This document shows positions 50,771-63,577 of a stretch of DNA of 64,000 nucleotides, piece by piece. Every line of letters starts with the position of its first letter. Position 1 is the first letter of the stretch. The translations under genes and the position numbers were made by a program. The notes beneath the pieces were generated by a model. That model was not told where the DNA came from, ran no database searches, and worked only from the letters and a program-made list of their open reading frames with translations. Source of the stretch: Puffinus mauretanicus (Eukaryota > Chordata > Aves > Procellariiformes > Procellariidae). The DNA lies in assembly GCA_023333565.1 (NCBI GenBank), contig JAJKFH010002633.1, forward strand, positions 124,001 to 188,000, read 5' to 3'.

Positions 50771-53700
50771 AGAGGGAAGATGGCTTCCCAAAGTAGTAGT
50801 GGTCTATAAAGAGTAGTGATCATTTGCAAGTAATTTTCATCATAAGAATGAGAAAAGATGAAATGCAACGTAGAACAGGAATTCACTTCAGCTAATTTTG
50901 AAATTGTATGAAATGCTCTCATTTGGACTAGCATGTCAGACTACATATTTTTTTGTTCAAACATACAGTATCACACCCTTACTTGTTAAAGACTAGTCGA
51001 TTTTTGTCAATTTGCCTTAAGCCCACTGTAACATTTTGTTAGAGCCAAAGCAGAACAGTTTTTACATGAGGTATTATACACTTCTAGACTGTGACGGCAG
51101 AATTTTAATACCTTTAGAACAAGTTAAGGAGCTTGACAGAAAAAGAGGATGTATGTACAAATGACAGATGCATAGATTTTATAGACAATGCTGGAGTGTC
51201 ACAAATGCTGTCAGTCAAACTAAGGAATATAAACCATTTTATTCACTACAAAGTTTGTCAAAGACTTTTTATTGTTATTCTTAGATAAATAGGGAAGAAA
51301 AATGTTTCATTAAAGCATCATTTAGAGAAATGACAAAACAGCCCATTTCAATTGCTGTCTAATGGTAGATTTTGACATGATAATATGATGTAAAAAGTTT
51401 TCTCCTGCAGACATAATTTTACTGAGCTTCGTTATGTGGAAAAACTGCTACAGTCCAAATTCTTACTCATTTTAGAAAATACATAGACTATATGTAAGCT
51501 TATTGTGAATAGTTTCAGTCCATAAAGGATTCTTAAACTGGCCAGGCAAAATACTTTTTCAGTTATTGTCAGGCTGCTTTTGCTGAGAAAATATCTTTTT
51601 TTTTTCCATATTTAAATATTGATAAAAAAATTAAAATTAAGTTTAGGCCAGACTATGTAATCCACAATTAGACAGGGTTATATATTTACTGAAACATTAT
51701 GTTGTAATTTCCAATACTAAAGGTTTTGATGCCATAAGATCAAATTATTTCATTTTAGGTAAAAGGGCTCATCAGAATATGACATTAAATTAAACGACAG
51801 AATAAAACTTGATGGAACATCAGCTCTCCAGAAATAGTCATTTCTAGAGACCAAGATAAGATGGCTGAAATTTCTTTTAGTTTACTTTGTTGTGAAACAA
51901 TTTCTTTCTTAACGTATCACCAAATGCAGGTTATCTTCAAACTGTGTTTTGCTTTACATTCTTCTAAGCTGTATATAGATTGTCCCCTCACTTAATTTCT
52001 TCACATGTACATGTATGCTGTCATTCATTTCAGCCGTAACACAGAGCCAACAGGAAAAAAAAGAAAAAAAACCTGTATTTTTTTTAATTGTCAGAATCCA
52101 AGTCAAATTTGAATTTTCCTATTTACCAGGGGACTCAGGAATTTTGATCTTTCATAAAGTACGTTACTGAGACCTCCCTAGACACAAGTTATGGCTTAAA
52201 GGAGCTATTGCTTTATCCTCCTTTATCCTCATGTTTTCCTGACTGCGGAAGCTGAGATTGTTCTCTGCCTTTACACAGAGTGTGTCTTAGTCTGTGAGGA
52301 GCAAATTTCTCTGATTCTAACACCCATACACTAGAAATAATCTCTGTTACATTGATCGGGGAAACAGTGAAAGCTCAGTCATGGGCTTGCTCTGTTTAAT
52401 CTAAAGAAAATAGGAGAATAAAGTGCAGTGATATTATGTGACATGTTAATATTGCCAGCATTACATTGCACAGTCAGATGTTAGCCTGTGTTACTGTTAT
52501 TAACCTGGTGTTCTGAATTCCCAAGCTGGTATAAATCTGTTGACTTCCAAGATGCTTCTAAAGATTCTCCAAAAGGGATCTTAGGGAACAAACTAACACA
52601 AGACATTTTGATAGCCTGGAAAAGTTCCAGAAAACACTCAGCCTCAGCTGAAATGAAAACAGAAGTGTGCTGTGGTCTTGTAGGTGCAATAGTCTTGTAC
52701 AGATCTTGTAATTCCAAATATCAGGGATATGCAAAATATTCGTAGCAGAGAAATCAGGGGTCCTGTTCTCTTCCAACACAGAGCAGGCACCTTTTTTCCT
52801 TGTAGCAGAGCATTGTCAAATCCTTTGATAGGGCTTACTGCATTTCTGTGGTCTTTGCTAGCTCTGTATGCAGAATGTTAATCATTGTATTCAGCATTGA
52901 GTCCTGCTCTGATAATGAATAACACTGAGAATCCAAGTTACAAGCTAAGTAGCTCTAGGTATTTCTTACAGCCTAAATATGTCTGATATTCATCTGATTT
53001 CAGCAATAATGTTTGCTCCCATTATGATATTTTTCATTTATTCTTTGCCACTGAAATACGGTATGCCATTTCAATCTCTAGACACTGTTAATACAAGGAA
53101 AGTTTACCTTGCAGGAAGGGGGAAGTGAAAAACAGACATGACCAGCCATAAAATGAAAGTTAAATAAACTTGTTTGATCAACCACCACATATAATGTTTT
53201 ACATTTTTCCCCATTATTTGCAATTACTTAAGAATAGGAAAAAATGGTATTGCATGTGCTACCCATGTGAAAATAAATGAGGAAGTGCTGAAATCATATC
53301 ATATGTGGTATCAAGTATCATGTTTTATCATGTTTCTATGGCCCCCAGCACTGTAACACTGGCTGTTAATCCTCAGGAATAGCTGGTACAATGTGTTGAT
53401 TAGAGTGTAATAGTTTAATCATTTCTTAGTGATAGGAGTTCATGTCGTAGTTTCACAGATCATGAAATGTGTCTGTTTAAGATATGAGCGCATTATCTTT
53501 TCTTCTCTTTTTTGCAGAAGGCACTATGTAACCATGCTCGTTTTATCTCTGTCTCTCTTTTACCTGCATTATGGTGCTCATTAGCATGATCATACAGGGC
53601 ACAGGGATAGTCAAAGACGATGTTTATTACAGGGAGAAAAAGAAGCATTTTCTTATTGGAAATGCTTTTGCATTGCAAGTTAAGGAGTGTAAACCCTCCT

Positions 53701-53960
53701 TATCACTCCTAAACACTGCATCCGATTAGTTGTTAGCTGTAGAGCTTATTGCCATTGTGTAAAGCACAGCAAATTGGCAGTGTTTCTCAAATAAGTTATT
53801 ACAGCAATATGAAAACTGAAAAGGCATCTTTTGAGTATATTCTCTCCTCAGGGATTTGGGTTTATTTTTGGCTTCACGAGACTGAGTTTAAGTAGATATA
53901 CCAGTGTCTCAGAAGAACAGAAGTTAGCGATTAAAACAGGTAGTCAGGAATGTGGCTTTT

Positions 53961-54042
53961 GGATCTGATCCTCCCTAGGTGTATTAGTACACTCCTCTGA
54001 AGTCAGTAGAGCTTGGCTGATTTACACAACTCTGCAGATCTG
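53961..54042. repeat. Fragment of the old sauropsid repeat
   Basis: The order 'ggatctgatcctccctaggt', 'ctctgaagtcagtagagc', 'ggctgatttacac' matches the block order of the copies near 3211 and 20785. Confidence 0.45.
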
Positions 54043-54950
54043 TGCTTTGCCAAAAGACATCATACTTTGTAACAGGTCAGTTAACCTTGTTTCTTTTTTT
54101 TTTTTTACTACTAGTTTGTTAAATTTGAAGATGCACTCTTTAGGTTTGGAAGGCTTTACCAAGCCAATGGGACTGTGCTCCTTTAGACAAGCCAGATGTA
54201 ACCCTCTCTCACAGCATCTGTGCAAGCCTTGAAGGGAAGAGAGGACTGGGAAGCGTAGTGTGAGGAGACAAAGGCATAATTGTCACGTGGGAAGGGGAAA
54301 ACAGGGAACTGGTTTTCCCAAAACTACACTAAGACTCACAGAGATGCTCATCTAGTTATGCAGAATTTATTAAATACTCCTATTAATTCTAATTATCAAG
54401 CTACAGACCCAGAAACAGATACTTACTCTTTTTGGACAGAGGTTGAGAACCAACTTCTTAGACAAAATTAGGGAAGGCAAAAAGCAGAGGATAAGAGGCT
54501 CCAAATACTTCATAGAATAAAGAAACAGTTCCTTTCCTCAGTCCCTTAATTTGTACCCAGGGACAGCAGAGGGGCAGTGGTGCTGTCCTCAAGGGGAGAG
54601 TATTGGACAACCAATACCCAAAGAGGAAGGTATGAGGAGAAAATGAATAACACATTGCCAAGCACCTCCCAAATGAGTTATCAAAACCACTTTATTAAAT
54701 ATAAAATCATCGCCTTTGCCCCTTGCCTTTCATTTTTCACCTTCCAGAACACCTTTCAATGCCTTTTGTCTTCTGATGAATCTTCATCCATCACAGAAAA
54801 TACTATGCCAAAGTAGGGCTGTTCTGTTTCATCATGGCCCCGTGTCCCTCAGGATGTGGATGGGGATCACTCTAGCTCATTTAGAAAAGATCTTTCTTCT
54901 CTGCCCATAAAAAAGAAAATATTTTTGCCTTCTTCATGTAAAAATGTTAA

Positions 54951-54980
54951 AAAAGCTAAACTAAAGCTAAAGCTAAAACC
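54951..54980. repeat. AAAGCTA-type short tandem run
   Basis: Loose tandem units 'aaagctaaact', 'aaagcta', 'aagctaaaacc'. Not telomeric. Confidence 0.6.
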
Positions 54981-56197
54981 AAAAGGCTTACGAACAATTA
55001 TGGTAATGGAGTATTCTTTCATATGAGCAGACATTTTCCCCGATCAATCCTCTCCCACGAGGAACCTAAAATTATAGCAATGTTAAATATTATGATTAAC
55101 TCTAGTTTTAAGCAGGAAGCTACTTCACTCAGTTGGATCATTGCATTCTCATTGTCTGCGGAAGTGTAGACTACCCAAAAGGAGCATCTGGCAGGGTGAA
55201 AGCCAAACTGTGGGATAAGTGACTTCACTGCAGGAACAAGATGAAAGAAAAAAATGGGTTGTGAAGGGTGGGAGGATAGCAGCAGGCAGGAGGGCAGATA
55301 GGAAAACGTACTGATATATGGAAACAAGAAAGAAAAAGCATAAACATGTGCGTTCAAGTGTGCTACTCATTTTCTCATTTTTTCCCCAGTAATTAGAGCC
55401 GTTTTAAATGGAAGTTTATTTAGGTTCAAAACTTATAAATCAACTTGTAAATTATCCCACTTATGCAAATAGACTCACTGATTAATAAAATTTTGTAATA
55501 AGATTCAATCTATGTGGACTGAGCTACCAGAACAAATCATAAAACATAGGATGTTCACAATAACAGTGATCCTGTGATTTAAGAACTCCTTTTACCACTT
55601 TAGAGATGGGGACATGAGTCAAAAAGAAGTTATGGGGGACATTTTTGAAGTGTCAAAGTACTATAAAATGCTTTGAAAGGCTCCATTTCATTTCTAAATA
55701 CTTTTGAAAGTCTGATCCTTGTCTCAGGTGAAATGACATGTCTAAAGGAGAGCTGGCTTGTAAAATCACATTTACTTGCATTTCTTAAGTATTGGAATAT
55801 ACTCCCTTTAAGACAGTTTCCTATCTTCTCCAAATGAGCCAATATACATTGATCTTTAAATGCATATTTACTTTCAGATCCTAGATTTGAAGATAAGAAA
55901 CTCTGATTCTTATTTAATCTTCATATTATCCAGGTTGAGAAATAATGACAATGCTTGTACTTGTTTTAACAACAATTTAAAAATTATATAAATATTGACT
56001 TTTGCTGGGTTTATTCTAATATTACTATTAAAAATGTAGTTACCTTTCTAGTTTGAAAGAGTTAAAATGTTCAATTCTAATATTACAAAAGTTGAAGTTT
56101 AAAAAATTAGAAGTTCAAGAAAAAACAAATTAGAAGTAATTTTTTGCTGTAACAATAGCCATAACTAAATAATTAAAAACCTTTTTTTTTTTTTCAG

Positions 56198-56420
56198 ATG
56201 AATTCAAATTATTTATGAAAAGGCTGCCCATGAATTATTTCCTGAACACATCTACTGTAATGCATTTGTGGACAATGGATTCTAATTTTCAACGTCGCTA
56301 TGAGCAACTAGAAAACAGCATGAAGCAACTCTTCCTCAAGGCACAGAAAACTGTTCACAAGCTCTTTGGCCTTAGTAAGAGATGCCATAAACAGCCACTC
56401 ATCCGCATGCCAAGGCAGAG
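56198..56420 (+). CDS. BRINP3: BRINP3 internal exon, penultimate coding segment
   Basis: This 223-nt exon follows a long T run and 'cag' (ending 56197) and ends at donor 'gtaaga' from 56421. It enters in phase 1 (split Asp codon) and leaves in phase 2 (split Arg codon). It encodes 73 whole residues: EFKLFMKRLPMNYFLNTST, VMHLWTMDSNFQRRYEQLEN, SMKQLFLKAQKTVHKLFGLS and KRCHKQPLIRMPRQ. The words WTMDSNFQRRYEQLEN and KRCHKQPLI are what separate BRINP3 from its paralogue BRINP1, which from memory has a different sequence there; this exon therefore fixes the paralogue. One N-glycosylation sequon (N-T-S) is present, and a Lys/Arg-rich helical-looking stretch precedes the exon end. The remaining C-terminal half of the protein should follow from a large exon beyond the window. 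Confidence 0.96.
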
Positions 56421-57024
56421 GTAAGAAAGCCTATGAAAACCTAAGAAACTCAAACTGCTGTCTCGACACCAGAATCTCCCTAAGGGCATAGATGTGGGAA
56501 TGTGTGCAACATATGGTACATGCACAGCATACAATCTTTATATTTGTGGGAATTGAACAATCCCAGCTTTCAATATTGCTCCATTCATGTTTTCCTAAAT
56601 ATGATGGGAAAGGTCAAAATAAAATCTGATTTGTATATGACTGTGTATTATATGAGGCAACTTAAAAATAACGTGAGCGTACAGATTCATCCCATTTGGT
56701 CTGCCTCTGTTTCACAGAACCATATTTCAGTGGAACTTGGCCAGGTGTAACAGTGCCAAATAATTGTATACCGAATACTGAATACCTATTCTGAAGCAAG
56801 CACAGCTATTTTAAGAACTTTCCAAGTCATTATACAGTATATACTACATACTATTGATTTCTTGTCTCATTTGTCAGATATGAATTAGATTTGAAAGGAT
56901 GCCTAAGGAAAGAAAATAGAAGTGTCTTAGTCCTTCCTAGAAACAGAGAGATCCTGAAAGCTAGCTAGTCAAATCTATATTAACATAAAGTGGTTATAGG
57001 TCATTGCTGATCAAAAATTGCTTT

Positions 57025-57062
57025 ATTGAAATTAGTGGAATGACACTAGGGTAAATCTGAAA
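57025..57062. repeat. Possible scrap of the old sauropsid repeat
   Basis: 'gaaattagtggaatgacact' followed by 'agggtaaatctgaaac' fits the 'caatggagttacact / ggtgtaaatctg' layout. It is short and uncertain. Confidence 0.3.
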
Positions 57063-58450
57063 CGAATGAGCTTTTAAGGACATTATTCTTCTGAGCGCAA
57101 GCATCGTGGGCCTAGTATGGCGACTCCTGCATTTAGCACGTATCTCTGTCGATTTTAAAGAAATCTAGTTTAGGTTCAGTGTTCCAGAACTGCCAGGGGT
57201 ACTTTACTCTCCCCTGCTTTCAGCTCTCCTATTACAAGCTGAGGCTCCATCAATTCCTCTTTGCCTTTCAGTGGCACTTAACTAACCCTTCCGCTTTTCC
57301 TTTCAGAATGAGACAGCTGTTATGGCTCTCATGCCCCTCTTTGTCTACATATTGTGCTTTGCTTTGTGATCTGCTAGTTGAAATAAAAAATGTATTTTTC
57401 ACTTGTGGGGTCATTTCATAATTAGAAAACATTCCACTAACAAAGGTTATATAGTCACTGCAGTGCTTCAATATCATCTCCTGTGTTTCTTGGGCATGAC
57501 CTGAATGAACATTCCATCAAAGAGATGATTCAGCAGGAACACAGAGCTTTTTAAAACACAAGAAACAGAATCCAACCTCACTTTTTTTTCCCTACCAAAA
57601 TTTAAAATAATCAGGTCTTCCAAAATAACCACTATAGGCTTTTGAGGCAATCTTGGGTTGCCATCAGTAACGGCAATGATATAGAGTACAGATGAACTGA
57701 GATATAAAAAGCAAAGATCAGTAGAAATGATTGGTCAAAACACACCTTTCTTGTTATATGAAGGATATTTTTTTTTTTCAAATGCAGAACTTGTGAGTTC
57801 GCGGTTTATTTGTTAATAATAAATTTTACTAGCAATGAGTTTGCCTATTTTACAGGGAGTTGTACTAAACTTTCATAACAGTTTGATTTTGCAATGCATC
57901 TCTAACTTAGGAATATCATAGCTTATTTTTAAGATAATTACGTCCCATTTTAGTGACTGCCCTAAAATTTTTTCTACTCAGTACAGAGGGAGATCGGACA
58001 TATGATGACATAATGATGATCAATAGATGGCTCAAAGATCAGTGTTAAAGGCAGGTTTGGGAATACTTAGGCAGTGGGATGCATTTACTAAAAGAGAGCA
58101 TTTTCAAAGGCTAGATTCCATCTGACTATCTGGGAAAATTGCCTTCTGACATCAAGGCTTTTATGGCTGATAAGAAGAGCTTTAAACTGAGAAGTGAGGG
58201 GAAAAGGTCGAAAGAAACTGGTTTAATTTCCAAACCTGGTTAAAAAAAAGTCTGATAGACCAAGATACAGGAATGGATAAAGGAATATTAGTGGTGAAAA
58301 GACAGATAGTGAGGAGAAAGAAAACACAAGTATTGATAGAATAGTATTCAGGTACTTCTCGTGATGAGACTATACCTAATCCAAACAAGATACTGAGTTT
58401 TTCGATACAGAACTGCTAACAGGTAAGCACGCAAATGAATAGCGGGTAAT

Positions 58451-58520
58451 GCAATAGAGAATGAGTACCTGAGCAGCGCAATGGAGAATGAATACTTGAG
58501 TAATGCAATGGAGAAACATG
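58451..58520. repeat. 27-bp minisatellite, about 2.6 copies
   Basis: Units start at 58451, 58478 and 58505. The first two share 'gcaat(a/g)gagaatga(g/a)tac(c/t)tgag' with few changes; the third is partial ('gcaatggagaaacatg'). Confidence 0.9.
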
Positions 58521-60271
58521 AATTATTGCTCAGACTGTAAAAACAGACATTTCAGCAGAAAATGAGTAGAATAACAGAACAAAAACCATGTACTTAAATT
58601 TCTTGTGTTTAAGGGAAGACAGAAATAAAAACAAAAATCATAGCTTCATGTACCAGTGATATTCTAGGCTCCAAAGAAAAAAGAACGGGGAATTGGAAAA
58701 AAATGTAATCTTTTCCAAAGGCTTTCCAAACAACTCTTTTAGATTAGTGTTGTTATTGATAGTTAAGGGTGAATTTTGTTATGGAAAGAGAAATTAGAGA
58801 GAGTTAATGAAGATATAAATACTATTTTAAATTGTGTTTTATGGGCACTTGTCTTTTCAGATACAGATTAAAGAGCCAATGCTTCAGTTTTTAATAAAGG
58901 TCATGATGTTGGCAGTGAGCAAAAACAAAGTAACTGTGCTAATGTTTAATTTTACACTGTATTTCACAAGTCAATATAAGACATATACAAAGGATTTTTA
59001 AAGGAATATGTCGCAAGTGACATATTTTTTTTTCTTTTTTATGAAGCTGGAAGATATGTCCTAAAAGTTTAATATAATTCATGAAAACTTTCTATGAGAC
59101 TGAGTTTTATAGGGATTTATCTATATAGTCTGCCAGAAATCGTTTCGTCACACTTGAAGGAGCTCCTACATATGGTCAAGGTTATAATTCATTACTGAAA
59201 ATACCTGTCTCTTGTCTCTGGCCTCAAAATTTTGTTACTGAACATGAAACAAATTGTTGCTTGATTGTTTTTAAATGGGATTCAATTAGTCAGTTAGACA
59301 GAATTGCTTGCAACTTTTTCGATATTTCCTGAGGAACTAAGCCACTTAATAATCATAAGACTAAATTACATTTATATTTTAATTTTCTAATCCTTGAACC
59401 AAAACACTGTTGAATCCTCTCCTGACATCATTGTTCATAGTAGAAAAGAGTCAATTAACTTGCAAGTTAAAGAAACTACATTCCTGTGTCTCCTTTTTAA
59501 ACACAGTTTATGTTTTTCAGCTCGAATAATGTATAAATAGTTTTCTTTCAGTCTGCACTAGCGATCAGAACAATGTCTTATTTACTGCAGCACTTTGGTA
59601 TACACTGGGGATGGGAACAGGATTACTATTTTTATTTTATTCTGTTCATTGCAAATCTTTTCAAGTTCCAGATGTTCTTCCCAGATTTTAAGCTTTCTTT
59701 CATTAACATGAAACAGACCATTGTTCCTTTTCCTGAAAGTAAAATCATGCCAAGATACATCAAAAGTCTGTAGATTTTCATTATAAACCATTATGGTACT
59801 ACTGAGTGTAACTTTTAAAATTCACCTGAATTAACCAATACACTTTCTATAATCAGTATTTATTGGTTGTCTGAGTTCAAAGAAAAATACCAACTGAAAA
59901 TTCAAAACCAACAAGGAGCACAGAAATTGCTATGTAGATAATTTGTTCCCATTCTGTATATAGGGATGGAATGATAAAACATTCAATTTCAAGAGATAAA
60001 GAAAAAAACAAGATTTAAAAAAATGCACTCTGAAAAAGAAACTTGATGTTCTGTGGAATAGTGCTACTAGGTGAGCTACTGCCTCCATGGATTTGAGGCT
60101 CTGCTGCTTCAAAAGGCTCAAGTGATTATTACTAATATCTTCTCATTGCATTGACACAACAGCCTTAAAAACTTGCAGTATCGTATGCTCATTCATTGTG
60201 TTTGCTTGGCCAGAGTCCACCGCATGCAGCAATTGTTATTCCACTAGATGGCCAGCTCTTGCTGCAGTTTT

Positions 60272-60425
60272 TATACAGGAAGGTTGTTGAAACACCGCTA
60301 GTGGCATAATACGTTTTGCTTTGCAGGAATCAGTAGGTGTGTAAAATGTATATAGAAGGGTTGTTGAAACAGTGCTAGAAGCACAGTACATTTTGCTTTG
60401 TAGGAATCAAGACGAGGTGTAAAAC
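60272..60425. repeat. 77-bp imperfect tandem duplication
   Basis: Copy 1 (60272-60348) and copy 2 (60349-60425) align with an offset of exactly 77. Landmarks are 'ggttgttgaaac' / 'gggttgttgaaac' and 'ttttgctttgcaggaatca' / 'ttttgctttgtaggaatca', each followed by a '(g)aggtgt(g)taaaa'-type end. Divergence between copies is moderate, so the duplication is not recent. Confidence 0.9.
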
Positions 60426-61016
60426 TGTGTGTCTGCCCTGAGCTCATCATGCATATTTCTGTATTAGGACGATGAGGTGTAAGGAACAATTGTTAATCTT
60501 CGGAAGCAGCTTGCATATGGTATCTGTGGTCTAGTATATCTACTCTGAGAAAAGGACTGACATAGTCGTTAAGTCGGTCCAAGCTCTCGATTCCAGCAGC
60601 ACCTTTCTCAAATGAGGTGAGAAAGTGATGCCCCGTTACAGGCAGCAAAGGGCAGGCTTCCTCACAGCTTAGGCTGAGCGTTGTGACTCAGACCTGCACT
60701 GAAAGATGAGATCTGTGCCTGCATAATCTCATGTTAATGTCACCTTCAGATTGAATCTTCTCATTTTTCAAAGATAAAATAAGTGGAGGGAATAAAGAAA
60801 TATCAATTTTACTCAATAGGGATGTCCGAATAGGACACTGTAGCTCACATATGGCAATGGGAAGAGGTAAAGCAGTGAGCAACGTTGTGGTTATACATTT
60901 GTCACTGTGTTATGGGGAGGGAAAGTTGTTTTTGTTTGTGTTTTGGTTAACATGACAGTAAGATTGCTTTGCAAACGTAATGACTATATGCTGCGAGGCT
61001 GAAAATCACAGGAAGA

Positions 61017-61065
61017 GAAGGCCTGATCCTACCCATGAATTGCTGTCAGTGAAACACCTGATGAG
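61017..61065. repeat. Possible scrap of the old sauropsid repeat
   Basis: 'aaggcctgatcctacccatg' and then 'gctgtcagtgaaacacc' resemble the 'gcctgatcctgc...gaagtcaatgg' layout. Weak. Confidence 0.3.
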
Positions 61066-63577
61066 AACCAGAGCTGAGGGTAAGCAGGCACTTACATCCA
61101 CCCAAATTATGGAACCAAATGAGAAGACTGGAATATCTATGCTTAAGAGCATAAAAGAAATATAACCTGTGTTGGCGGCGAAGGAGAATCTTCACTTTCC
61201 TAAATATTTTTCAATAAGAATGGCAATGATTTCCTGTGATTGGATTTAATATCCAAACACTACTGAAAGACATTGAAAACAGGGAAAAGCTTTCATTTCT
61301 TCCTTCAGAAGTGCCAGTTTAGCACTTGATTTCGTTCTTTTCTGTGTCATTCAAATTGGGTCCCTGGTTAACGTTATCCATTTGAGTGAGTGCACTCAGT
61401 ACAGTATATTGCTATATGTACAAACCTTATCTGTATGCAGTTTAAATCACTTCATAATGAAAAAACATCACTTGAGGCCTAATTTAACCAGCACAAGTTG
61501 TGATTTAATAAAGACATAAACAAAAATATTAAAAGGAGAAACGTAATGTAAATACAACAATAAACCAGTGGAAAAATTTACATCTTTCTCGGCATAATAA
61601 TAAAATGGAAATCTGCTGCAACAAACTGCAATTGAAGATTATGAGCAACTCAAGCAAATAAGAACTTTAATTTTAAAAGACCAAGGTACAACACTTGCAC
61701 ACAACAGTATGTAATCTTGAATAAAATGTCAGTATTTAAATTTTTGAAAAGACTGGATGCTTAATGCTACCATATCATTTACAGAGATGATGTTGGTTAT
61801 ACCAACAGTCTACACATTTTTTTAAAGGATCTTATTCTGGTACTGCAAGCTGAAGGCAAATAGAGACAAAACTACTTAATTACTTTTAAAAAATATTTTA
61901 ATTTACATATAAAATCCTTATTTCTGAAAGGAAAGTCATTCTCAGCAGGCTTCTCTTCATAAAGGATTTTTTTTAAAGAAATGTACTCTGAAGCTAATGT
62001 AGACTTAGAAAGAGTTCATCACCAGAGGCAGTGAATGGCTGCATCAAACAGAAGGATTGCAGAAAGAATTCTGGGTTTCAAAACCAGAATTTATTCTGGA
62101 ATTTCCCTCAGAATGCGCCACAGGCAGCTATAAAAAGAGGAAGAGCCATGAATTTGCATTTTCTCATTTTTGTCTTCTTTTTGAATTTCACAGAGCAAAA
62201 AATTCACACATCCTAGGAGCACAACAGCGCCTGAATACTGTAAAAACACTTCAGAGGAGAGACTTGTATTTTAGTCTTCTCTTCAGAAAAAAAGATTTAA
62301 GATATCTGACTTTTTTATAGTATCTATGACACAGCCCAACAGAATACTGAGGCCTTGAAACCTGTTTTCTTCAGAATGCTGCAGAATGAAATACACCAAA
62401 AAAAGATAGTGTGGATTAATCCCATGTCCTCAGGATGTTACACAGGATTAGTTCCTTACATCCCAAAGTTGGTTATCAGCTACTTTAGATTGCTTTGCTA
62501 TAAGTATAATTGATTTATGGGCACAAAATTACTAAGGAATAAAATCTTCCACCAAGGAAGCCACAAAGTTCAATACATGGAAGTATCACAGTACATGACA
62601 CAAAGATTTTTCTTTTCAAAGCACATTTGTAGCATTGGATGTAAGGGAAAAAATCTAATTATACATCACTTAGCAGACTGCTAGAATAAAGGTGAACAGT
62701 GAGTCTAGATGAAAATTGTGTTACCGAAAGACAACGTGAGACAGCAAAAGCTCAGCTGAATGGACTGGGTCTAATGTGTATGATGCTTCTGAACAAGAGG
62801 TGTTAAACAAACAATATTCTGTCTGGTTTTAGAAGATCTTCTCCTTTTAATAGAGTGCAATGTAACATGGAGATGTTTCTAACAAAAATCATTCCAAGAA
62901 AGAACAAAGAAAAGTGTACTTAGATTGCACATCGTTTTGTATTATAAAAAATATCAGAAATTTTTTTGATCTGCTTCAATTAAGATACTGCACATGGGAG
63001 TTAAAAATGGATTTGCACATTTCAATGTAAAGGAATGCCTCTCCAGTGGAAACTTTGATTAGATCTAACACACCAGGTGCACATCTCAAAGTTGCGTGCC
63101 ATAGAAAAAGAAGGTGATAAGATGAAAGTATCTGAGATAAAACGAAGGTCAGTTTGGCAGTGGTTGCTTTACTAAACTGAATAATAAGTCTGCAACTTTT
63201 CTCAAAGGAAATAAAATGATCCGCTTTGAGGTGATAACTTTAATTGGATTGGGGATTAGAGTTATTTAAAACTAACGTGACAGACATAAAAGTATGATAT
63301 ACAGGCCTGCAAATAATAGGTCTGATATCAATGACAAGCTAAGATAAACTCTTGTGTATATGTGTGTTTTCACACATATTTTAATAACTGTGTATACATA
63401 GGGGCAGATTGCTCTTAACATCTGTCCTTGTAATATGTTTTCTCTCAAGGAGATTTGGTTTTCTAATGTTGCAGCACTTCATTACATACTCATAGAGGCT
63501 GTTCTTGATCACATGTTATACATGAAAATTTTTCCAGCCTCCCCACAACTCCACTTTTGATTTTTTTGATGAATAGC

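Larger units (their letters stand above)
32761..56197 (+). other. BRINP3: BRINP3 intron, 23,437 bp, phase 1
   Basis: Donor 'gtgaga' at 32761 and an acceptor with a 14-T run before 'cag' (56181-56197). This is the most repeat-laden intron: a truncated CR1 (about 36018-36781), a 20-bp duplication at 39664, an (AAAAC)n run at 41832, an AT palindrome near 44266, an old SINE-like repeat near 45461, the long CR1 with a nested LTR (46680-50770), and old repeat scraps near 53961. Stretches such as 36800-39600, 39750-44200 and 50800-53900 are AT-rich and hold nothing I recognise. Confidence 0.9.

Noticed and set aside
62031..62320. Two overlapping + strand open frames with a hydrophobic run
   Set aside because: The Phe/Leu-rich run comes from T-rich sequence. 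There is no family match and the two frames overlap.
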